Below are positions 34,948-46,765 of a DNA stretch of 64,000 nucleotides, one piece after another (position 1 is the first letter of the stretch; each line of letters starts with the position of its first letter). The notes under the pieces were generated by a model. That model saw only the letters and a list, made by a program, of their open reading frames with translations, made no database searches and was not told the DNA's origin. The stretch covers positions 1,922,001 through 1,986,000 of the forward strand of contig NZ_CP042596.1 in the NCBI RefSeq assembly GCF_009914315.1, read 5' to 3'. A program made the translations under genes and the position numbers. The DNA comes from Granulicella sp. WH15. Its GTDB lineage: Bacteria; Acidobacteriota; Terriglobia; Terriglobales; Acidobacteriaceae.

Positions 34948-36096
34948 ATGAATCCCAACCCGTTCTTAGGTGTGCTGTTCCACTGGCTGGGGGGACTCGC
35001 CTCCGCAAGTAACTTCATTCCATTTCGCGGCATTAAACGCTGGTCGTGGGAGATCTACTGGATCATCCAGGGCGTCGCCGCGTGGCTGATCGCGCCGGTT
35101 GTGATGGCAGTGCTGCTGGTTCCGAACCTCACCCATATTCTGCGCAGCGCGCCCTCGGCTACGGTCGGCACGGCGGTCTTCTGGGGGATGCTCTGGGGTG
35201 TCGGTGGGCTTACCTTTGGACTTGCGATTCGCTACCTCGGCCTCGGGCTGGGGTATGCGATTGCGCTGGGCTTCTGCACGGCTTTCGGCACGCTGATTCC
35301 GCCGATCTCGCACGGACAGATGGGGATGATCCTGCACGATCGCTCGGGGCAGGTGATCCTGCTCGGCGTGGCCATGTGCCTGCTGGCGATTGCGGTCAGC
35401 GGCGCGGCGGGCTACTCGAAGGAATTGGAGATTACCGATGAGCTGAAGGCCGAGGGTGGCGAGCGTGATTTTTCGTTCGTCAAGGGGCTGGCCGTGGCGG
35501 TCTTCGCGGGCATTATGAGTTCGTTCTTCGCGGTCGGTCTGGACGCGGGTAAACCCATCGGCGATCTGGCGCGGCTGGAGCTGGTGGCGAACCACAAGTC
35601 TGAGCTGTGGCAGAATCTGCCGGTGCTGATCGTGGTTCTGTGGGGCGGCTTTGCGACCAACCTGGTCTGGTCGGTGATCCTGATTCTGCGTAATCGTTCG
35701 GGTGCGCAGTTCATCGGACAGCCGGGGTCGAACCCGCTGGGCACCGCGACGACGACCGGCGATACTCTGATGGACGTGGACTTCACCAGCTACACGCAGC
35801 GAATCGCAGGTGGCGTGCTGCTGCGTAACTACGTGCTGGCCGCGATGGCGGGCATTATTTGGTACTTCCAGTTCTTCTTCTACTCCATGGGATCGACCAA
35901 GATGGGCAAGTACGACTTTGCCAGTTGGACGCTGCACATGGCCAGCATCATTATCTTCGCCACGCTGTGGGGCATCGCGCTGCGGGAGTGGAAGGGAACC
36001 AGCCTGCGCACGCGTGTGCTGGTGGGCTGCGGGCTGGCGCTGCTGGTTGGCTCGACCGTGGTGGTGGGTTATGGAAGCTATCTGAAAGTACGTTAG
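34948..36096 (+). CDS. rhaT: L-rhamnose/H+ symporter
   Basis: A 382-residue inner-membrane protein of the RhaT family (ten TM segments expected of the drug/metabolite transporter fold). Diagnostic: FHWLGGLASASNFIPFRGIKRWSWEIYW at the start, GLGLGYAIALGFCTAFGTLIPP, and near the end WYFQFFFYSMGSTKMGKYDFASWTLHM. It brings L-rhamnose in with protons. GAGGAG seven bases before the ATG 34948. It diverges from the isomerase gene with a candidate operator between them. Confidence 0.96.
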   Translation: MNPNPFLGVLFHWLGGLASASNFIPFRGIKRWSWEIYWIIQGVAAWLIAPVVMAVLLVPNLTHILRSAPSATVGTAVFWGMLWGVGGLTFGLAIRYLGLGLGYAIALGFCTAFGTLIPPISHGQMGMILHDRSGQVILLGVAMCLLAIAVSGAAGYSKELEITDELKAEGGERDFSFVKGLAVAVFAGIMSSFFAVGLDAGKPIGDLARLELVANHKSELWQNLPVLIVVLWGGFATNLVWSVILILRNRSGAQFIGQPGSNPLGTATTTGDTLMDVDFTSYTQRIAGGVLLRNYVLAAMAGIIWYFQFFFYSMGSTKMGKYDFASWTLHMASIIIFATLWGIALREWKGTSLRTRVLVGCGLALLVGSTVVVGYGSYLKVR

Positions 36097-36120
36097 CAGA
36101 AGGTTTGCTCAACAAAACAA

Positions 36121-36160
36121 GTACGGCCAGGCAGGGTAGATTGCCTGGCCGTACCTGTTT
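36121..36160. terminator. Bidirectional terminator rhaT / lysS
   Basis: GTACGGCCAGGCA (36121-36133) pairs exactly with TGCCTGGCCGTAC (36142-36154). T-rich tails occur on both strands, and the genes on either side converge. Confidence 0.9.
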
Positions 36161-36172
36161 TGCTCGCTACTC

Positions 36173-37987
<1,815 letters not shown>

Positions 37988-38053
37988 TGAGGTTCCTTTG
38001 GAGCTACTTGGCTCGTCCTACTAAGAGTAACAAGTAGGAGATAATGGAACACG

Positions 38054-38323
38054 ATGGCGGATGAGCAAAAGCAAGAGATGGGCAAGCAAAAGATACGGAA
38101 GCCGGGCGGCGGTGGCCTCTCGAGCCTCGTGCAGGCCGAGTCGATGGTCCAGGTGGCCCTCGCGATGCCGATCGGCTGCGTGCTGGGCTGGCTCTTCGGT
38201 CACTGGCTCGACCACCGCTTCCACCAGGGCTGGATGGGCGTGACCGGCATCCTGCTGGGCGCGGCCGGGGGCTTCATCCAGATCTACCGCACCGCCTCCC
38301 GCTACATCTCGAGGCGCGATTGA
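38054..38323 (+). CDS. AtpZ-like ATP synthase accessory membrane protein
   Basis: An 89-residue protein with two membrane segments (VQVALAMPIGCVLGWLFGHWLDH and WMGVTGILLGAAGGFIQIYRT). This is the AtpZ/AtpI (F0F1-ATPase-associated, DUF4405-like) pattern of small proteins that often begin ATP synthase operons and take part in assembly or ion supply. Its final TGA overlaps the TTG start of the next gene. First gene of the Fo cluster, 66 bases from the divergent lysS. Confidence 0.75.
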   Translation: MADEQKQEMGKQKIRKPGGGGLSSLVQAESMVQVALAMPIGCVLGWLFGHWLDHRFHQGWMGVTGILLGAAGGFIQIYRTASRYISRRD

Positions 38324-38718
38324 GCAAGGCACTGGCAGATTTTACCGACGCAGATTTTAAACGAACTATGCTGAGCGCGATCCGGCTGGAGGCGGTCCTG
38401 TGCCTGATGGCGACACCATTAGTATGGTGGCGTTTCGGCTGGGCGAGCGCTGTGCTGTTGCTGGTGGGAGCACTTATCTCCGGCTCCGGCCTGTGGGAGT
38501 GGCTGCGCTTGATGACCGTCGTGATGGCTCGCATGGACGCGGGTTCCGAGGCCAAGCCGATGGGGCTGGTCCTGGTCGGTTTCTTCCTGCGCCTCGGCCT
38601 GACCTTAGTGGTGCTTTATGTTAGTCTTAAGGCACTGCACGGATCGGTTTTCGCACTCGCCGCGGGGCTTGGATTGGGAGTTTTCTGCCTTACCGCCGAG
38701 GTTTTGAGAAAGATCTGA
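38320..38718 (+). CDS. AtpI-like ATP synthase protein
   Basis: A 132-residue membrane protein with four hydrophobic segments (AVLCLMATPLVWW, ASAVLLLVGALISGSGLW, GLVLVGFFLRLGLTLVVLYVSL, FALAAGLGLGVFCLTAEVL). Position and topology fit the ATP synthase I subunit family (AtpI), thought to help c-ring assembly. It starts with TTG at 38320 and overlaps the AtpZ-like stop codon by four bases (TTGA). atpB begins 30 bases later. Confidence 0.7.
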   Translation: MSKALADFTDADFKRTMLSAIRLEAVLCLMATPLVWWRFGWASAVLLLVGALISGSGLWEWLRLMTVVMARMDAGSEAKPMGLVLVGFFLRLGLTLVVLYVSLKALHGSVFALAAGLGLGVFCLTAEVLRKI

Positions 38719-38748
38719 AGCAAAAAGTTCTGCTGAGAAGATTTTTAT

Positions 38749-39480
38749 ATGCCGACACAACTGCTCTTCACCCAGATTTTGAACCATGCCTTCGCCGCGC
38801 CCGTCACGGCGCTGCTCCAGACGCTGCACATCCAGCCGGAGTTCCCGAAGGCCCCCATCTCGAACGCCTTCGCGATGGAGCTTCTCTGCTTTCTGCTGTT
38901 GATGGTCTACTTCATCGCGGTGCGCGCGACGCTCAGCGTGGAGAAGCCCGGAGGCGTGCAGCACCTGGCCGAGATGACCCACGAGTTCGTCTCCGGGCAG
39001 GGCGAGAGCATCATCGGCCATGGCTCTGAGAAGTTCGTCTCGTACCTGACGGCGCTGCTGCTTTTCATCCTGCTTGCAAATTTGATGGGCCTCGTCCCCG
39101 GCCTCGAGTCACCGACCGCTAACGTCGTCGTGCCGCTCGGCTTCGCTCTGGTCACCTTCGCCTACTACCACTACCACGGCATCAAGGCCAACGGCATCGG
39201 CTACTTCAAGCAGTTCCTGGGACCGGTCTGGTGGTTGTACTGGCTGCTCCTGCCCATCGAGATCATCTCGCACTTCGCCCGCGTGCTCTCGCTCACGGTA
39301 CGTCTCTACGCGAATATGTTTGCCGGTGACCTACTGACGCTAGCCTTCTTCTCGCTTATCCCGGTGGGTGTGCCGCTGGTCTTTCTTGGGCTTCACTTCG
39401 GCGTGGCGATCATTCAGGCCTATGTGTTCATGCTGCTCGCCATGATCTACCTGTCGCTCGCGGTCTCGCACGAGCACTAG
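38749..39480 (+). CDS. atpB: ATP synthase Fo subunit a
   Basis: A 243-residue subunit forming the proton half-channels next to the c-ring. The essential Arg is in SLTVRLYANMFAGDLL near the fourth helix, and LLLFILLANLMGLVPGLESPTANVVVPLG is the usual N-terminal TM motif. About six membrane segments. It is in an Fo-only cluster: AtpZ-like, AtpI-like, a, c. No F1 genes follow in this window. Confidence 0.95.
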   Translation: MPTQLLFTQILNHAFAAPVTALLQTLHIQPEFPKAPISNAFAMELLCFLLLMVYFIAVRATLSVEKPGGVQHLAEMTHEFVSGQGESIIGHGSEKFVSYLTALLLFILLANLMGLVPGLESPTANVVVPLGFALVTFAYYHYHGIKANGIGYFKQFLGPVWWLYWLLLPIEIISHFARVLSLTVRLYANMFAGDLLTLAFFSLIPVGVPLVFLGLHFGVAIIQAYVFMLLAMIYLSLAVSHEH

Positions 39481-39639
39481 GAACAAGTTTACCGGGTCCG
39501 TTTTCCGGTTCGATCTTACCGATCTTGGGGCGCCCCCTCTTGGTTGGTATGCAACAACGCCGCATAGCGTGAGGGTGCCAGCACGGTGAGCATCAACCAC
39601 CCACTGGCGGCGTATCTCACGGGGGCTCGGAGTACTACG

Positions 39640-39945
39640 ATGCGCAAGCTTCAGATGCTGTTCATGTCTCTCGCCGTGTTGCTGCTGGCAACCCCGGCGT
39701 TCGCCCAGACCGGTGCCGCTGGCACCCCCGTCGATCTCGCTCCTCTGGCTGCCGGTCTCGGCATGGCCCTCGCGGCTGGTCTCTGCGGTCTCGCCCAGGG
39801 TAAGGCAACCGCTTCGGCTGCCGAAGGTCTCGCCCGTAACCCCGGCGCGCGCCCGGCGCTGTTCACCTTCCTCATCCTCGGTCTCGCCTTCATCGAGTCG
39901 CTCGCGCTCTTCACCTTCGTCATCATCTTCCTGAAGGTCAAGTAG
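39640..39945 (+). CDS. atpE: ATP synthase Fo subunit c
   Basis: A 101-residue c-ring subunit. TM1 has GLGMALAAGLCGLAQGKATASAAEGLARNPGARP (polar loop with RNPGARP) and TM2 has LGLAFIESLALFTFVI with the ion-carrying Glu. The N-terminal 25 residues, MLFMSLAVLLLATPAFAQ, look like a signal sequence that is absent from most c subunits; Acidobacteria and some others have such extended forms. The ATG at 39640 is the start of this segment; a longer frame exists but begins in a palindromic region. It is separated from atpB by 159 bases. Confidence 0.93.
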   Translation: MRKLQMLFMSLAVLLLATPAFAQTGAAGTPVDLAPLAAGLGMALAAGLCGLAQGKATASAAEGLARNPGARPALFTFLILGLAFIESLALFTFVIIFLKVK

Positions 39946-39967
39946 TCTCGACTAATTCGGCAGCAAC

Positions 39968-40004
39968 GAAGAAAGCCTCCGCCATGTGCGGGGGCTTCTT
40001 TGTT
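39968..40004 (+). terminator. Terminator after atpE
   Basis: GCCTCCGC (39975-39982) pairs with GCGGGGGC (39988-39995) and a T-rich run (TTCTTTGTTT) follows. It ends the Fo cluster before the convergent racemase gene. Confidence 0.75.
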
Positions 40005-40009
40005 TAAGA

Positions 40010-40702
40010 CTATAGCCGGGTAGCTCGATGCAGGGCAGCCCGTGCCAAAAGGCGCGTGGAGTCGAGCGTCGGAAGTGGCGAGTTTGTATCGTTCATCAAC
40101 AGCGGAATCTCAGTGCAGCCGAGCACAACTGCATCGCAGCCCTCAGCCTTCATTCGGCCGATGATCCGCTGGAAGTCGGCCAGAGCCTCCGGAGTGATGA
40201 TCCCGTAGACCAGCTCATTGAAGATGATGCGGTTGATCGTCTCACGCTCCATTGCGGAGGGACGCGTGTACTCGAGTCCATGTGCGGAGAGCTTCTCGGG
40301 ATAGACTTCGCTCTCAACCAGATAGCGGGTTCCGGTCAGGCCGATGCGCTGGAATCCACGTGCCGACGCCTCCATAGCCACCACCTCGGCGATGTGTAGC
40401 CACGGCAGCGGCGACCTGGATTGGACGAAGGGAAGAGACTGGTGGATGGTGTTGTCGGGGCAGATCAGGAAGTCAGCGCCGATGCCGGCCAGCTTGTTCG
40501 CCGATGCCAGCATTAACTCAGCCACACCCTGCCAGTCATCGCGGTAGATGCACTGCATATACTCCGCGAGCGAGTAGGTGTGGAGCGATATCTCCGGATG
40601 GGCATGTTCTCCGAGGAGCTTTGCGCCCTCTACACAGATCGTCCGGTAGCAGAGCGCAGCGCCCTCAGCGGAACAGGCGACGATGCCGATATGCTGGGGC
40701 AT
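40010..40702 (-). CDS. Aspartate/glutamate racemase-family protein
   Basis: A 230-residue protein of the Asp/Glu racemase superfamily. The second active-site Cys is seen in VLGCTEIPLL. The first one is changed: the family has CNT after a strand, and here the run is LICPDNTIHQ, with Asp in the Cys position and a Cys two residues earlier. Racemases need two bases, so it may racemise a different amino acid or work one way, as known one-Cys variants (YgeA type) do. It lies between atpE and the nuo operon; its coding direction is the same as nuo but it starts after nuoN's end, so co-transcription is possible. Confidence 0.8.
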   Translation of the reverse strand: MPQHIGIVACSAEGAALCYRTICVEGAKLLGEHAHPEISLHTYSLAEYMQCIYRDDWQGVAELMLASANKLAGIGADFLICPDNTIHQSLPFVQSRSPLPWLHIAEVVAMEASARGFQRIGLTGTRYLVESEVYPEKLSAHGLEYTRPSAMERETINRIIFNELVYGIITPEALADFQRIIGRMKAEGCDAVVLGCTEIPLLMNDTNSPLPTLDSTRLLARAALHRATRL

Positions 40703-40712
40703 CGCCGCTCGC

Positions 40713-42233
40713 TTATTCCTTGACGCAGGGAGTTTCCGAATTGGGGGTACAACCAGCCGAGAGGTAGGGAACCGTCGCGGGCTGGCGGCTACTTAGGGAT
40801 GCACGGTTTGCGAGATTCAGAACCCGTCCCGGAAGCACACCCAGCATCAGGGTAGCCAGTGCGGTGGCGGCAAGGCCGAGGTACGCGGGCACTGAGAGAG
40901 GTGTGCTGGTTGCACGCTCGTTGGCCTCGGGATGACGATGCCGCGTGTACATCACGGTGATCAGGCGGAGGTAGTAGAAGCAGGCTACGCCGGAGTTGAG
41001 CAGGCCGACGATGGCGAGCCATACGTGGCCGCCATGCACGGCGGCGGAGAAGACGTAAAACTTGGCAAAGAAGCCACCGGTGAAGGGAATACCGATCATC
41101 GACAGAAGGAAGAACGAGAGCAGCGCGCCCAGCAGAGGCCGACGGATGGCCACGCCGGTGTAGTCCTCGAACGAGCGCGTATGCTCGGAGGAACCGGTGA
41201 TCTGCGTGATAACCGCGAAGGCGCCTACGTTCATGGCGGCGTAAGAAGCGGTGTAGAAGCAAGCTGCCGCGATGCCGTCCTGCGGGAACGCCGTGAAGGC
41301 CGCGAGCAGGTAGCCTGCGTGGGCGATGGACGAGTAGGCCAGCATCCGTTTGACGTTCGTTTGCAGCAGCGCACCGAGATTGCCGATGGTCATTGAGAGT
41401 GCCGCGAGAATCCAGATCAGGATTGACCAGCGATGCTGCATCTGGGGGAAGCCGATGAAGGTGATGCGCAGCAGAACCGCGAAGGCCGCGGCCTTGGGAG
41501 CGGTGGACATGAGGCCGACGACGGGGGCCGGAGCGCCCTGGTAGACGTCGGGCGTCCACACATGGAACGGCGCGGCGGAGACCTTGAAGCTGAGGCCAAT
41601 GATAATCATGCCCAGCGCCAGGAAGGCCATCCGGGGAGTTGTGGAGGTGGCGAGTCCACCGGCAATCGCCGCGATGGAGGTTCCGCCAGTCGCGCCGAAG
41701 GCCAGCGCGATGCCGTAGAGGAAGAACGCGGTCGCAAACGAACCGAGCAGGAAGTACTTGATGCTGGACTCCGCGCTGGTGGCCTTGCCCTTGCGGAAAC
41801 CGGCTAGAATGTAGGTCGAGATGGACGAGATCTCGAGGCCGACGAAGACCATCAGCAGCTCGACCGAGCAGGTCATCAGCATCATGCCGACGGAGCCGAA
41901 GAGCACCAGCGCGAAGTACTCACCGGCGTGCCCATGCGGGTTGTCGAAGTAGTCGAGCGAGATCAGCAGCGTCGCCAGAAGAACAGAGGCGATGAGCAGA
42001 TGGAAGAAGACCGAGAAGGCGTCGATCTGGAGGGTGCCGTAGAAGGCACTCACCGTGCCGAAGCGAAGCTGGAAGTAGCTGGCGTAGCCCGCGGCGAGGG
42101 TGCCGATGATCGCCAGCCAGCCGAGCGGCTTACGCGAGAGGCCAGGGGCCAGGCAGGGCTCGGCGAGCATAATCAGCACGCCGAAGGCCGTGAGAATCAA
42201 CTCCGGCAAAAGTGCAAGGAGGTTCGGGGACAT
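40713..42233 (-). CDS. nuoN: NADH-quinone oxidoreductase subunit N
   Basis: A 506-residue antiporter-like proton pump subunit of complex I. Features: [44 protein letters not shown] with the TM5 Glu and TM7 Lys region, and [22 protein letters not shown]. About fourteen membrane segments. It is the last nuo gene in transcription order and its ATG overlaps the nuoM stop codon (TAATG). Confidence 0.97.
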   Translation of the reverse strand: MSPNLLALLPELILTAFGVLIMLAEPCLAPGLSRKPLGWLAIIGTLAAGYASYFQLRFGTVSAFYGTLQIDAFSVFFHLLIASVLLATLLISLDYFDNPHGHAGEYFALVLFGSVGMMLMTCSVELLMVFVGLEISSISTYILAGFRKGKATSAESSIKYFLLGSFATAFFLYGIALAFGATGGTSIAAIAGGLATSTTPRMAFLALGMIIIGLSFKVSAAPFHVWTPDVYQGAPAPVVGLMSTAPKAAAFAVLLRITFIGFPQMQHRWSILIWILAALSMTIGNLGALLQTNVKRMLAYSSIAHAGYLLAAFTAFPQDGIAAACFYTASYAAMNVGAFAVITQITGSSEHTRSFEDYTGVAIRRPLLGALLSFFLLSMIGIPFTGGFFAKFYVFSAAVHGGHVWLAIVGLLNSGVACFYYLRLITVMYTRHRHPEANERATSTPLSVPAYLGLAATALATLMLGVLPGRVLNLANRASLSSRQPATVPYLSAGCTPNSETPCVKE

Positions 42234-43825
42234 TAGTGCTTACCTCCAACCTGAGCCAGGCGGTCCAGTTCTTTCAGAGAAGCCGTTTTGAGTTCGGAGT
42301 TGAGTTCAAGCCGGGCTGCAGGTTCAGCCGAGACGGCTGCCGTGCCCTGAGCGATGGCGGTTCCAGCCTGGTCGATGGCGTGCATCCAGTAAGGCGAGGC
42401 CACACCCATCAGGAGCATGAGAGCCACCGTCGGCCATACTGCGAGCTGCTCACGGGTGCCCAGATCGCGCGGTGCGATCTCCTCCGGCTTGCGGCCGAGG
42501 TTTCCGTAGAAGACGCGCTGGATCAGCAGCAGCATGTAGCCCGCGCTGAAGATGACGCCGGTTGTGCCCAGTACCGTCCACGCGATGTGGTGGCAGAAGA
42601 CGCTCTGCATGGAGCCGGAAAGGATGAGGAACTCGCCGACGAAGCTGTTGAGCATGGGCAGGCCGATGTTCGAGAGCGCGGTGATGACGTAGAGTGTCAC
42701 CATCCAGGGGAGCAGTTGGGCGAGGCCGCCGAGTTCGCGCATATCGTAGGTGCCGTAGCGCTCGTACAGGAAGCCGAGTAGAAGGAAGAGCGCGCCGCCC
42801 GAGATACCGTGGTTCAGGATCTGGTAGATACCGCCGTCAAGGCCCGCGACGGTGAAGGTGAAGATGCCGAGCGTGATGAACGAGAGGTGGCCCAGCGTGG
42901 AGTATGCGGCCAAGCGCTTCATGTCCTTGCGGGTGATGGCGATCAGTGCGCCGTAGACGATGCCGATCGCGCCCAGCGCCATCATCAGCGGAGCGATGCG
43001 CCGCGACTCGGTGGGGAAGATGGAGAAGGAGATGCGCAGGATGGAGTAGAGGCCGGTCTTTCCGGCGAGCACCATCACAGCGGCGGTAGGAGCCTCGAAG
43101 ATGGCGTCGCTCAGCCAGCCGTGCAGCGGGAAGATCGGCACCTTGACGGCGAAGGCCACGAGGAAGGCCAGCGAGCAGATCCAAAGGGCTGCCGAGTTGG
43201 TGGAGATGCCGTGCGCCGTGGCCAGGGCCGCGAGCTTGGGCAGATCGAAGGTGCCCGTCTTCACGTAGAGCCAGAGCATTCCGACCAGCAGCAGGGCCGA
43301 GGGAATGAAGGCGTAGAGGAAGTACTTGATCGCGGCGTTGCGGCGCTTTTCGGTGCGGCCGAAGGTGGCGATCAGGATGGTCATGGGAACGAGCGAAAGC
43401 TCCCAGAACGCGTAGTAGAGGAAGAGGTCGAGCGCGACGAAGATGCCCAGCATCGCCACCTGCTGCAGCAGGAAGAGTACGTAGAAGGTCTTGTGGCGGC
43501 TGGAGATGACATTCCAGGAGGCGAGTACGCCGAGAGGGGCGAGGAAGCCCGTCAGGACGATGAGCCACATCGAGAGGCCGTCGACGCCGAGGTGGTAACG
43601 GATGGCCGGGGCCGCGATCCAGTCGCTGTCCTGCGTGAACTGGAAGCCGGAGGCTGCGTGGTTGTAGTGCGCGGGCAGGTGCAGGGTGAGCGCGAAGGTG
43701 ACCAGCGTTACGATCAGCGCGCCCCACTGCATCGTCTTGCCGCGGTCGGGCAGCAGCGCGAGCACGATCGCTCCCGCGAGGGGGACGAAGGTGATGAGCG
43801 TCAGGATGGAGTGATCTAAATTCAT
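42233..43825 (-). CDS. nuoM: NADH-quinone oxidoreductase subunit M
   Basis: A 530-residue antiporter-like subunit. Seen: [37 protein letters not shown] (Glu of TM5), [26 protein letters not shown] (Lys/His of TM7-8) and [16 protein letters not shown]. It is a paralogue of NuoL and NuoN, and part of the proton-pumping arm in the inner membrane. Its stop codon overlaps the nuoN start by one base. Confidence 0.97.
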   Translation of the reverse strand: MNLDHSILTLITFVPLAGAIVLALLPDRGKTMQWGALIVTLVTFALTLHLPAHYNHAASGFQFTQDSDWIAAPAIRYHLGVDGLSMWLIVLTGFLAPLGVLASWNVISSRHKTFYVLFLLQQVAMLGIFVALDLFLYYAFWELSLVPMTILIATFGRTEKRRNAAIKYFLYAFIPSALLLVGMLWLYVKTGTFDLPKLAALATAHGISTNSAALWICSLAFLVAFAVKVPIFPLHGWLSDAIFEAPTAAVMVLAGKTGLYSILRISFSIFPTESRRIAPLMMALGAIGIVYGALIAITRKDMKRLAAYSTLGHLSFITLGIFTFTVAGLDGGIYQILNHGISGGALFLLLGFLYERYGTYDMRELGGLAQLLPWMVTLYVITALSNIGLPMLNSFVGEFLILSGSMQSVFCHHIAWTVLGTTGVIFSAGYMLLLIQRVFYGNLGRKPEEIAPRDLGTREQLAVWPTVALMLLMGVASPYWMHAIDQAGTAIAQGTAAVSAEPAARLELNSELKTASLKELDRLAQVGGKH

Positions 43826-43854
43826 CGGATCCTTTTACAAAGACTTCCCGGAAA

Positions 43855-45822
43855 CTAGTGCGTCAAGAATGTGCGGCCAAAGATCATCACTGCCATGACG
43901 AACGCCGCGCCCAGTGCGAGCCAGCCCGCGTAGGAACGAATATTGCCCGATTGCATACGCCGCGTGACTGCGGCAGAGTCGACAGCTACAAATGTTGCAA
44001 GCTTGCCCGAGCCATCGACGAGGCCGCGATCGACCAGACCGCCGAGGATAAGGCGGGTGAATCCGAGCAGGCCGGTGACGAAGATGGCGTTGTAGATCTC
44101 GTCGATGTAGAACTTGCCCACAACGAGGTTGTAGAGCGGCTTCGCCTTGTCGGCGATGGCCGCTGCCGTGCCCGGCTTGCGGCAGTAGAAGAAGTAAGCG
44201 ACGCCCAGACCCAGCAGCGCGACGAGGACAGAGACTACGGCCAGACCGAGTTCGAGTCCGGTAGAGCCAGCAGCCTCGGCGACCTTAGGTGCGGCAAAGA
44301 CCGGATCGAGGAAGTGCTCGATCTCGTTGTGTCCGCCGAGGGCGCCGGGAACTCCAACCCACCCGCCGATCACCGAGAGGACTGCGAGGACTGCGAGCGG
44401 GAAGAGCATGATCCACGGGGACTCGTGCACACCGTGCGCGTGGCCGGGGTCATCGTGACCGTGCTCCTGATGCGAAGCTTCGAACCGCGACTCGCCCCAG
44501 AAGGTCTTGAACCAGAGCCGGAACATGTAGAACGAGGTCATACCGGCGGTGACCAGGCCGACGAACCAGAGCAGCTTGCCCAGGGGATTGGCCGAGATGA
44601 AGACGTTGTAGAGGATCTCATCCTTGGAGAAGAAGCCAGCCCAGGGCGGGATTCCGGCGATGGCGATGACGCCCATCGTCATGGTCCAGAAGGTGACGGG
44701 AATCTTCTTCCGCAGCCCGCCCATCAGGCGCATATCCTGCTCTCCGCTGAGGGCGTGGATGACCGAACCGGCCGCGAGGAAGAGCAGCGCCTTGAAGAAG
44801 GCGTGGGTCAGCAGGTGGAAGATCGCGGCCGAGTAGGCAGCGACGCCGCAGGCGAGGAACATGTAGCCGAGCTGCGAGATGGTCGAGTAGGCCAGCACGC
44901 GCTTGATGTCGTGCTGCACCATGCCGATGGCGGCGGCGAAGATCGCGGTTGCCGCGCCGATGATCGCGACCACGCCCAGCGCATAGGGCGAGCGGTCAAA
45001 GAGCGTGTGGCAGCGTGCCACCATGTAGATGCCCGCCGTCACCATGGTCGCGGCGTGGATCAGGGCCGAGACCGGCGTGGGGCCTTCCATGGCGTCGGGT
45101 AGCCAGACGTACAGGGGAATCTGTGCGGACTTACCCGTCGCGCCGACGACCAGGAGCAATGCGATAGCGGTAAGGATGCCGCCCTGCCACTCGGGATGCG
45201 CTGTGATGGCCGCGAAGATCTGCGTGAAGTTCAGCGTGCCGAAGTGCTGGATCAGCAGGAACATGGCGAGCAGGAAGCCGAAGTCGCCGATGCGGTTGAC
45301 GATGAACGCCTTCTTGCCGGCGTTCGCTGCCGAGTCCTTCTTGAAGTAGAAGCCGATCAGCAGGTACGAGGCGAGGCCGACGCCCTCCCAGCCGACGAAG
45401 AGCAGCAGGAAGCTCTCCGCCAGCACCAGGATCGACATGAAGAACATGAAGAGGTTCAGGTAGGCAAAGAAGCGCCATTGGCCGTCCTCGTGCGCCATGT
45501 AGCCGACCGAGTAGAGGTGGATCAGGAAGCCGACGCCGGTGATGACGGCGAGCATGATCATCGTCAGGTGATCGACCGTGAAGGCGAAGTTGACCTGGAA
45601 GCCGGTGATCGCGATCCACGGAGCACCCACGACCTGGAGCTTCTCGGTGCCGCTCGACAGCATCGTCTGCCAGAGCCATAGAACGATCGCGGCGGGAACC
45701 GCGGTAAACAGAAGCGCAATGCCGGCTACGACGGCGCGCGGCAGCTTGCGGCCCAGCGTCCCGTTGATGAGGAAGCCGGTGAATGGCAGAAGCGGAATCA
45801 GCCAGAGAAGGGAAGGGGGCAT
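43855..45822 (-). CDS. nuoL: NADH-quinone oxidoreductase subunit L
   Basis: A 655-residue subunit, the most distal pump of complex I with the long lateral helix at its C-terminus. Seen: FVGWEGVGLASYLLIGFYF (TM5 Glu), IPLYVWLPDAMEGPTPVSALIHAATMVTAGIYMVAR (TM7-8), DIKRVLAYSTISQLGYMFLACG. A His-rich loop HQEHGHDDPGHAHGVHESP lies near residue 455, in a position commonly variable in NuoL. About sixteen membrane segments. Confidence 0.97.
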   Translation of the reverse strand: MPPSLLWLIPLLPFTGFLINGTLGRKLPRAVVAGIALLFTAVPAAIVLWLWQTMLSSGTEKLQVVGAPWIAITGFQVNFAFTVDHLTMIMLAVITGVGFLIHLYSVGYMAHEDGQWRFFAYLNLFMFFMSILVLAESFLLLFVGWEGVGLASYLLIGFYFKKDSAANAGKKAFIVNRIGDFGFLLAMFLLIQHFGTLNFTQIFAAITAHPEWQGGILTAIALLLVVGATGKSAQIPLYVWLPDAMEGPTPVSALIHAATMVTAGIYMVARCHTLFDRSPYALGVVAIIGAATAIFAAAIGMVQHDIKRVLAYSTISQLGYMFLACGVAAYSAAIFHLLTHAFFKALLFLAAGSVIHALSGEQDMRLMGGLRKKIPVTFWTMTMGVIAIAGIPPWAGFFSKDEILYNVFISANPLGKLLWFVGLVTAGMTSFYMFRLWFKTFWGESRFEASHQEHGHDDPGHAHGVHESPWIMLFPLAVLAVLSVIGGWVGVPGALGGHNEIEHFLDPVFAAPKVAEAAGSTGLELGLAVVSVLVALLGLGVAYFFYCRKPGTAAAIADKAKPLYNLVVGKFYIDEIYNAIFVTGLLGFTRLILGGLVDRGLVDGSGKLATFVAVDSAAVTRRMQSGNIRSYAGWLALGAAFVMAVMIFGRTFLTH

Positions 45823-45839
45823 TGTGCTCGTCTCTTTTG

Positions 45840-46145
45840 CTACGACTTCATCAGATTGATCTGGTCGACGTTCAGGGTCTGTCGTGAACGGAAGATGGCG
45901 ATGATGATGGCGAGTCCGACGGCGGCCTCAGCCGCTGCCACCACCATCACGAAGAATACGAAGATTTGTCCGGAGACGGCGTGCCAGCGATGCGCGAACG
46001 CCACGAAGGTGAGGTTGACCGCATTGAGCATCAGCTCGATGGACATGAAGACGCTGATGATGTTGCGCTTGATGAGGAAGGCAGCCACGCCGATCGAAAA
46101 GAGAACGGCTGCAAGAATGAGGTACGCCGAGATAGGCACAACCAT
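45840..46145 (-). CDS. nuoK: NADH-quinone oxidoreductase subunit K
   Basis: A 101-residue, three-helix membrane subunit. The two channel glutamates are in place: Glu37 in [11 protein letters not shown] and Glu73 in AAAEAAVGL. It overlaps the nuoJ stop codon by one base (TAATG). Confidence 0.97.
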   Translation of the reverse strand: MVVPISAYLILAAVLFSIGVAAFLIKRNIISVFMSIELMLNAVNLTFVAFAHRWHAVSGQIFVFFVMVVAAAEAAVGLAIIIAIFRSRQTLNVDQINLMKS

Positions 46146-46654
46146 TACTGCTCCTCCTTGCGTGCCAGCACGACTGCGCCGAGAATCGCGACCAGGATCA
46201 GGACCGAGGTCACCTCGAAGGGCAGCAGCAGCCGGGTAAAGAGTACACGGCTGATCTGGGCGATGTTGTTCACCGGATCGTTCAGGAAGCCGCCGAGCTG
46301 TGCGTTGCCGATGGCGCTCGACTCGGTGAGGAAGATGAAGCTGAGCAGGCAGAAGACGGCGGCCGCGCCGGGGATTCCGGCAAAGTAAGCCGCGCGGCTT
46401 CCGGTCGTATGCTCTTCCTCACCCGCGTTCAACAGCATGATGACAAAGACGAAGAGCACCATGACCGCGCCCGAATAAACGATCACCTGCGCTGCTGCCA
46501 GAAACTCGGCTCCCAGAGTCCAATAGAGGACCGCAAGCGACATCATGACCACCACGAGCGAGAGTGCGCTGTTGATCGGATGCCGCTGCAGCAGCAGGTT
46601 GAGCGCTCCTAGTATGGCCAGCGCGGCGAAGATGATGAAGAGTGCGAGTTGCAT
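46145..46654 (-). CDS. nuoJ: NADH-quinone oxidoreductase subunit J
   Basis: A 169-residue five-helix membrane subunit. It has [54 protein letters not shown], the classic NuoJ TM2-TM3 with the Y-S-G-A-V-M pi-bulge helix. nuoH ends 111 bases upstream; nuoI, which normally lies between them, is missing. Confidence 0.96.
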   Translation of the reverse strand: MQLALFIIFAALAILGALNLLLQRHPINSALSLVVVMMSLAVLYWTLGAEFLAAAQVIVYSGAVMVLFVFVIMLLNAGEEEHTTGSRAAYFAGIPGAAAVFCLLSFIFLTESSAIGNAQLGGFLNDPVNNIAQISRVLFTRLLLPFEVTSVLILVAILGAVVLARKEEQ

Positions 46655-46765
46655 GGCTCCGTCGTGTCCTTCTCGAGCGTGTCTTTCTCAGATACGTCCG
46701 ATGTTCATGTTGCGACTGCTGGCTGTACTGCTGATTGTAAACGGCTAACGTCGCCGTTCTAACGT

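Noticed and set aside
43858..45102. A 414-codon open frame on the plus strand
   Set aside because: Antisense to nuoL; composition is that of a shadow frame.
46655..46765. nuoI or a fragment of it in the nuoH-nuoJ gap
   Set aside because: Translating the 111 bases in all frames of the minus strand shows no ferredoxin cysteine motif or other piece of NuoI.
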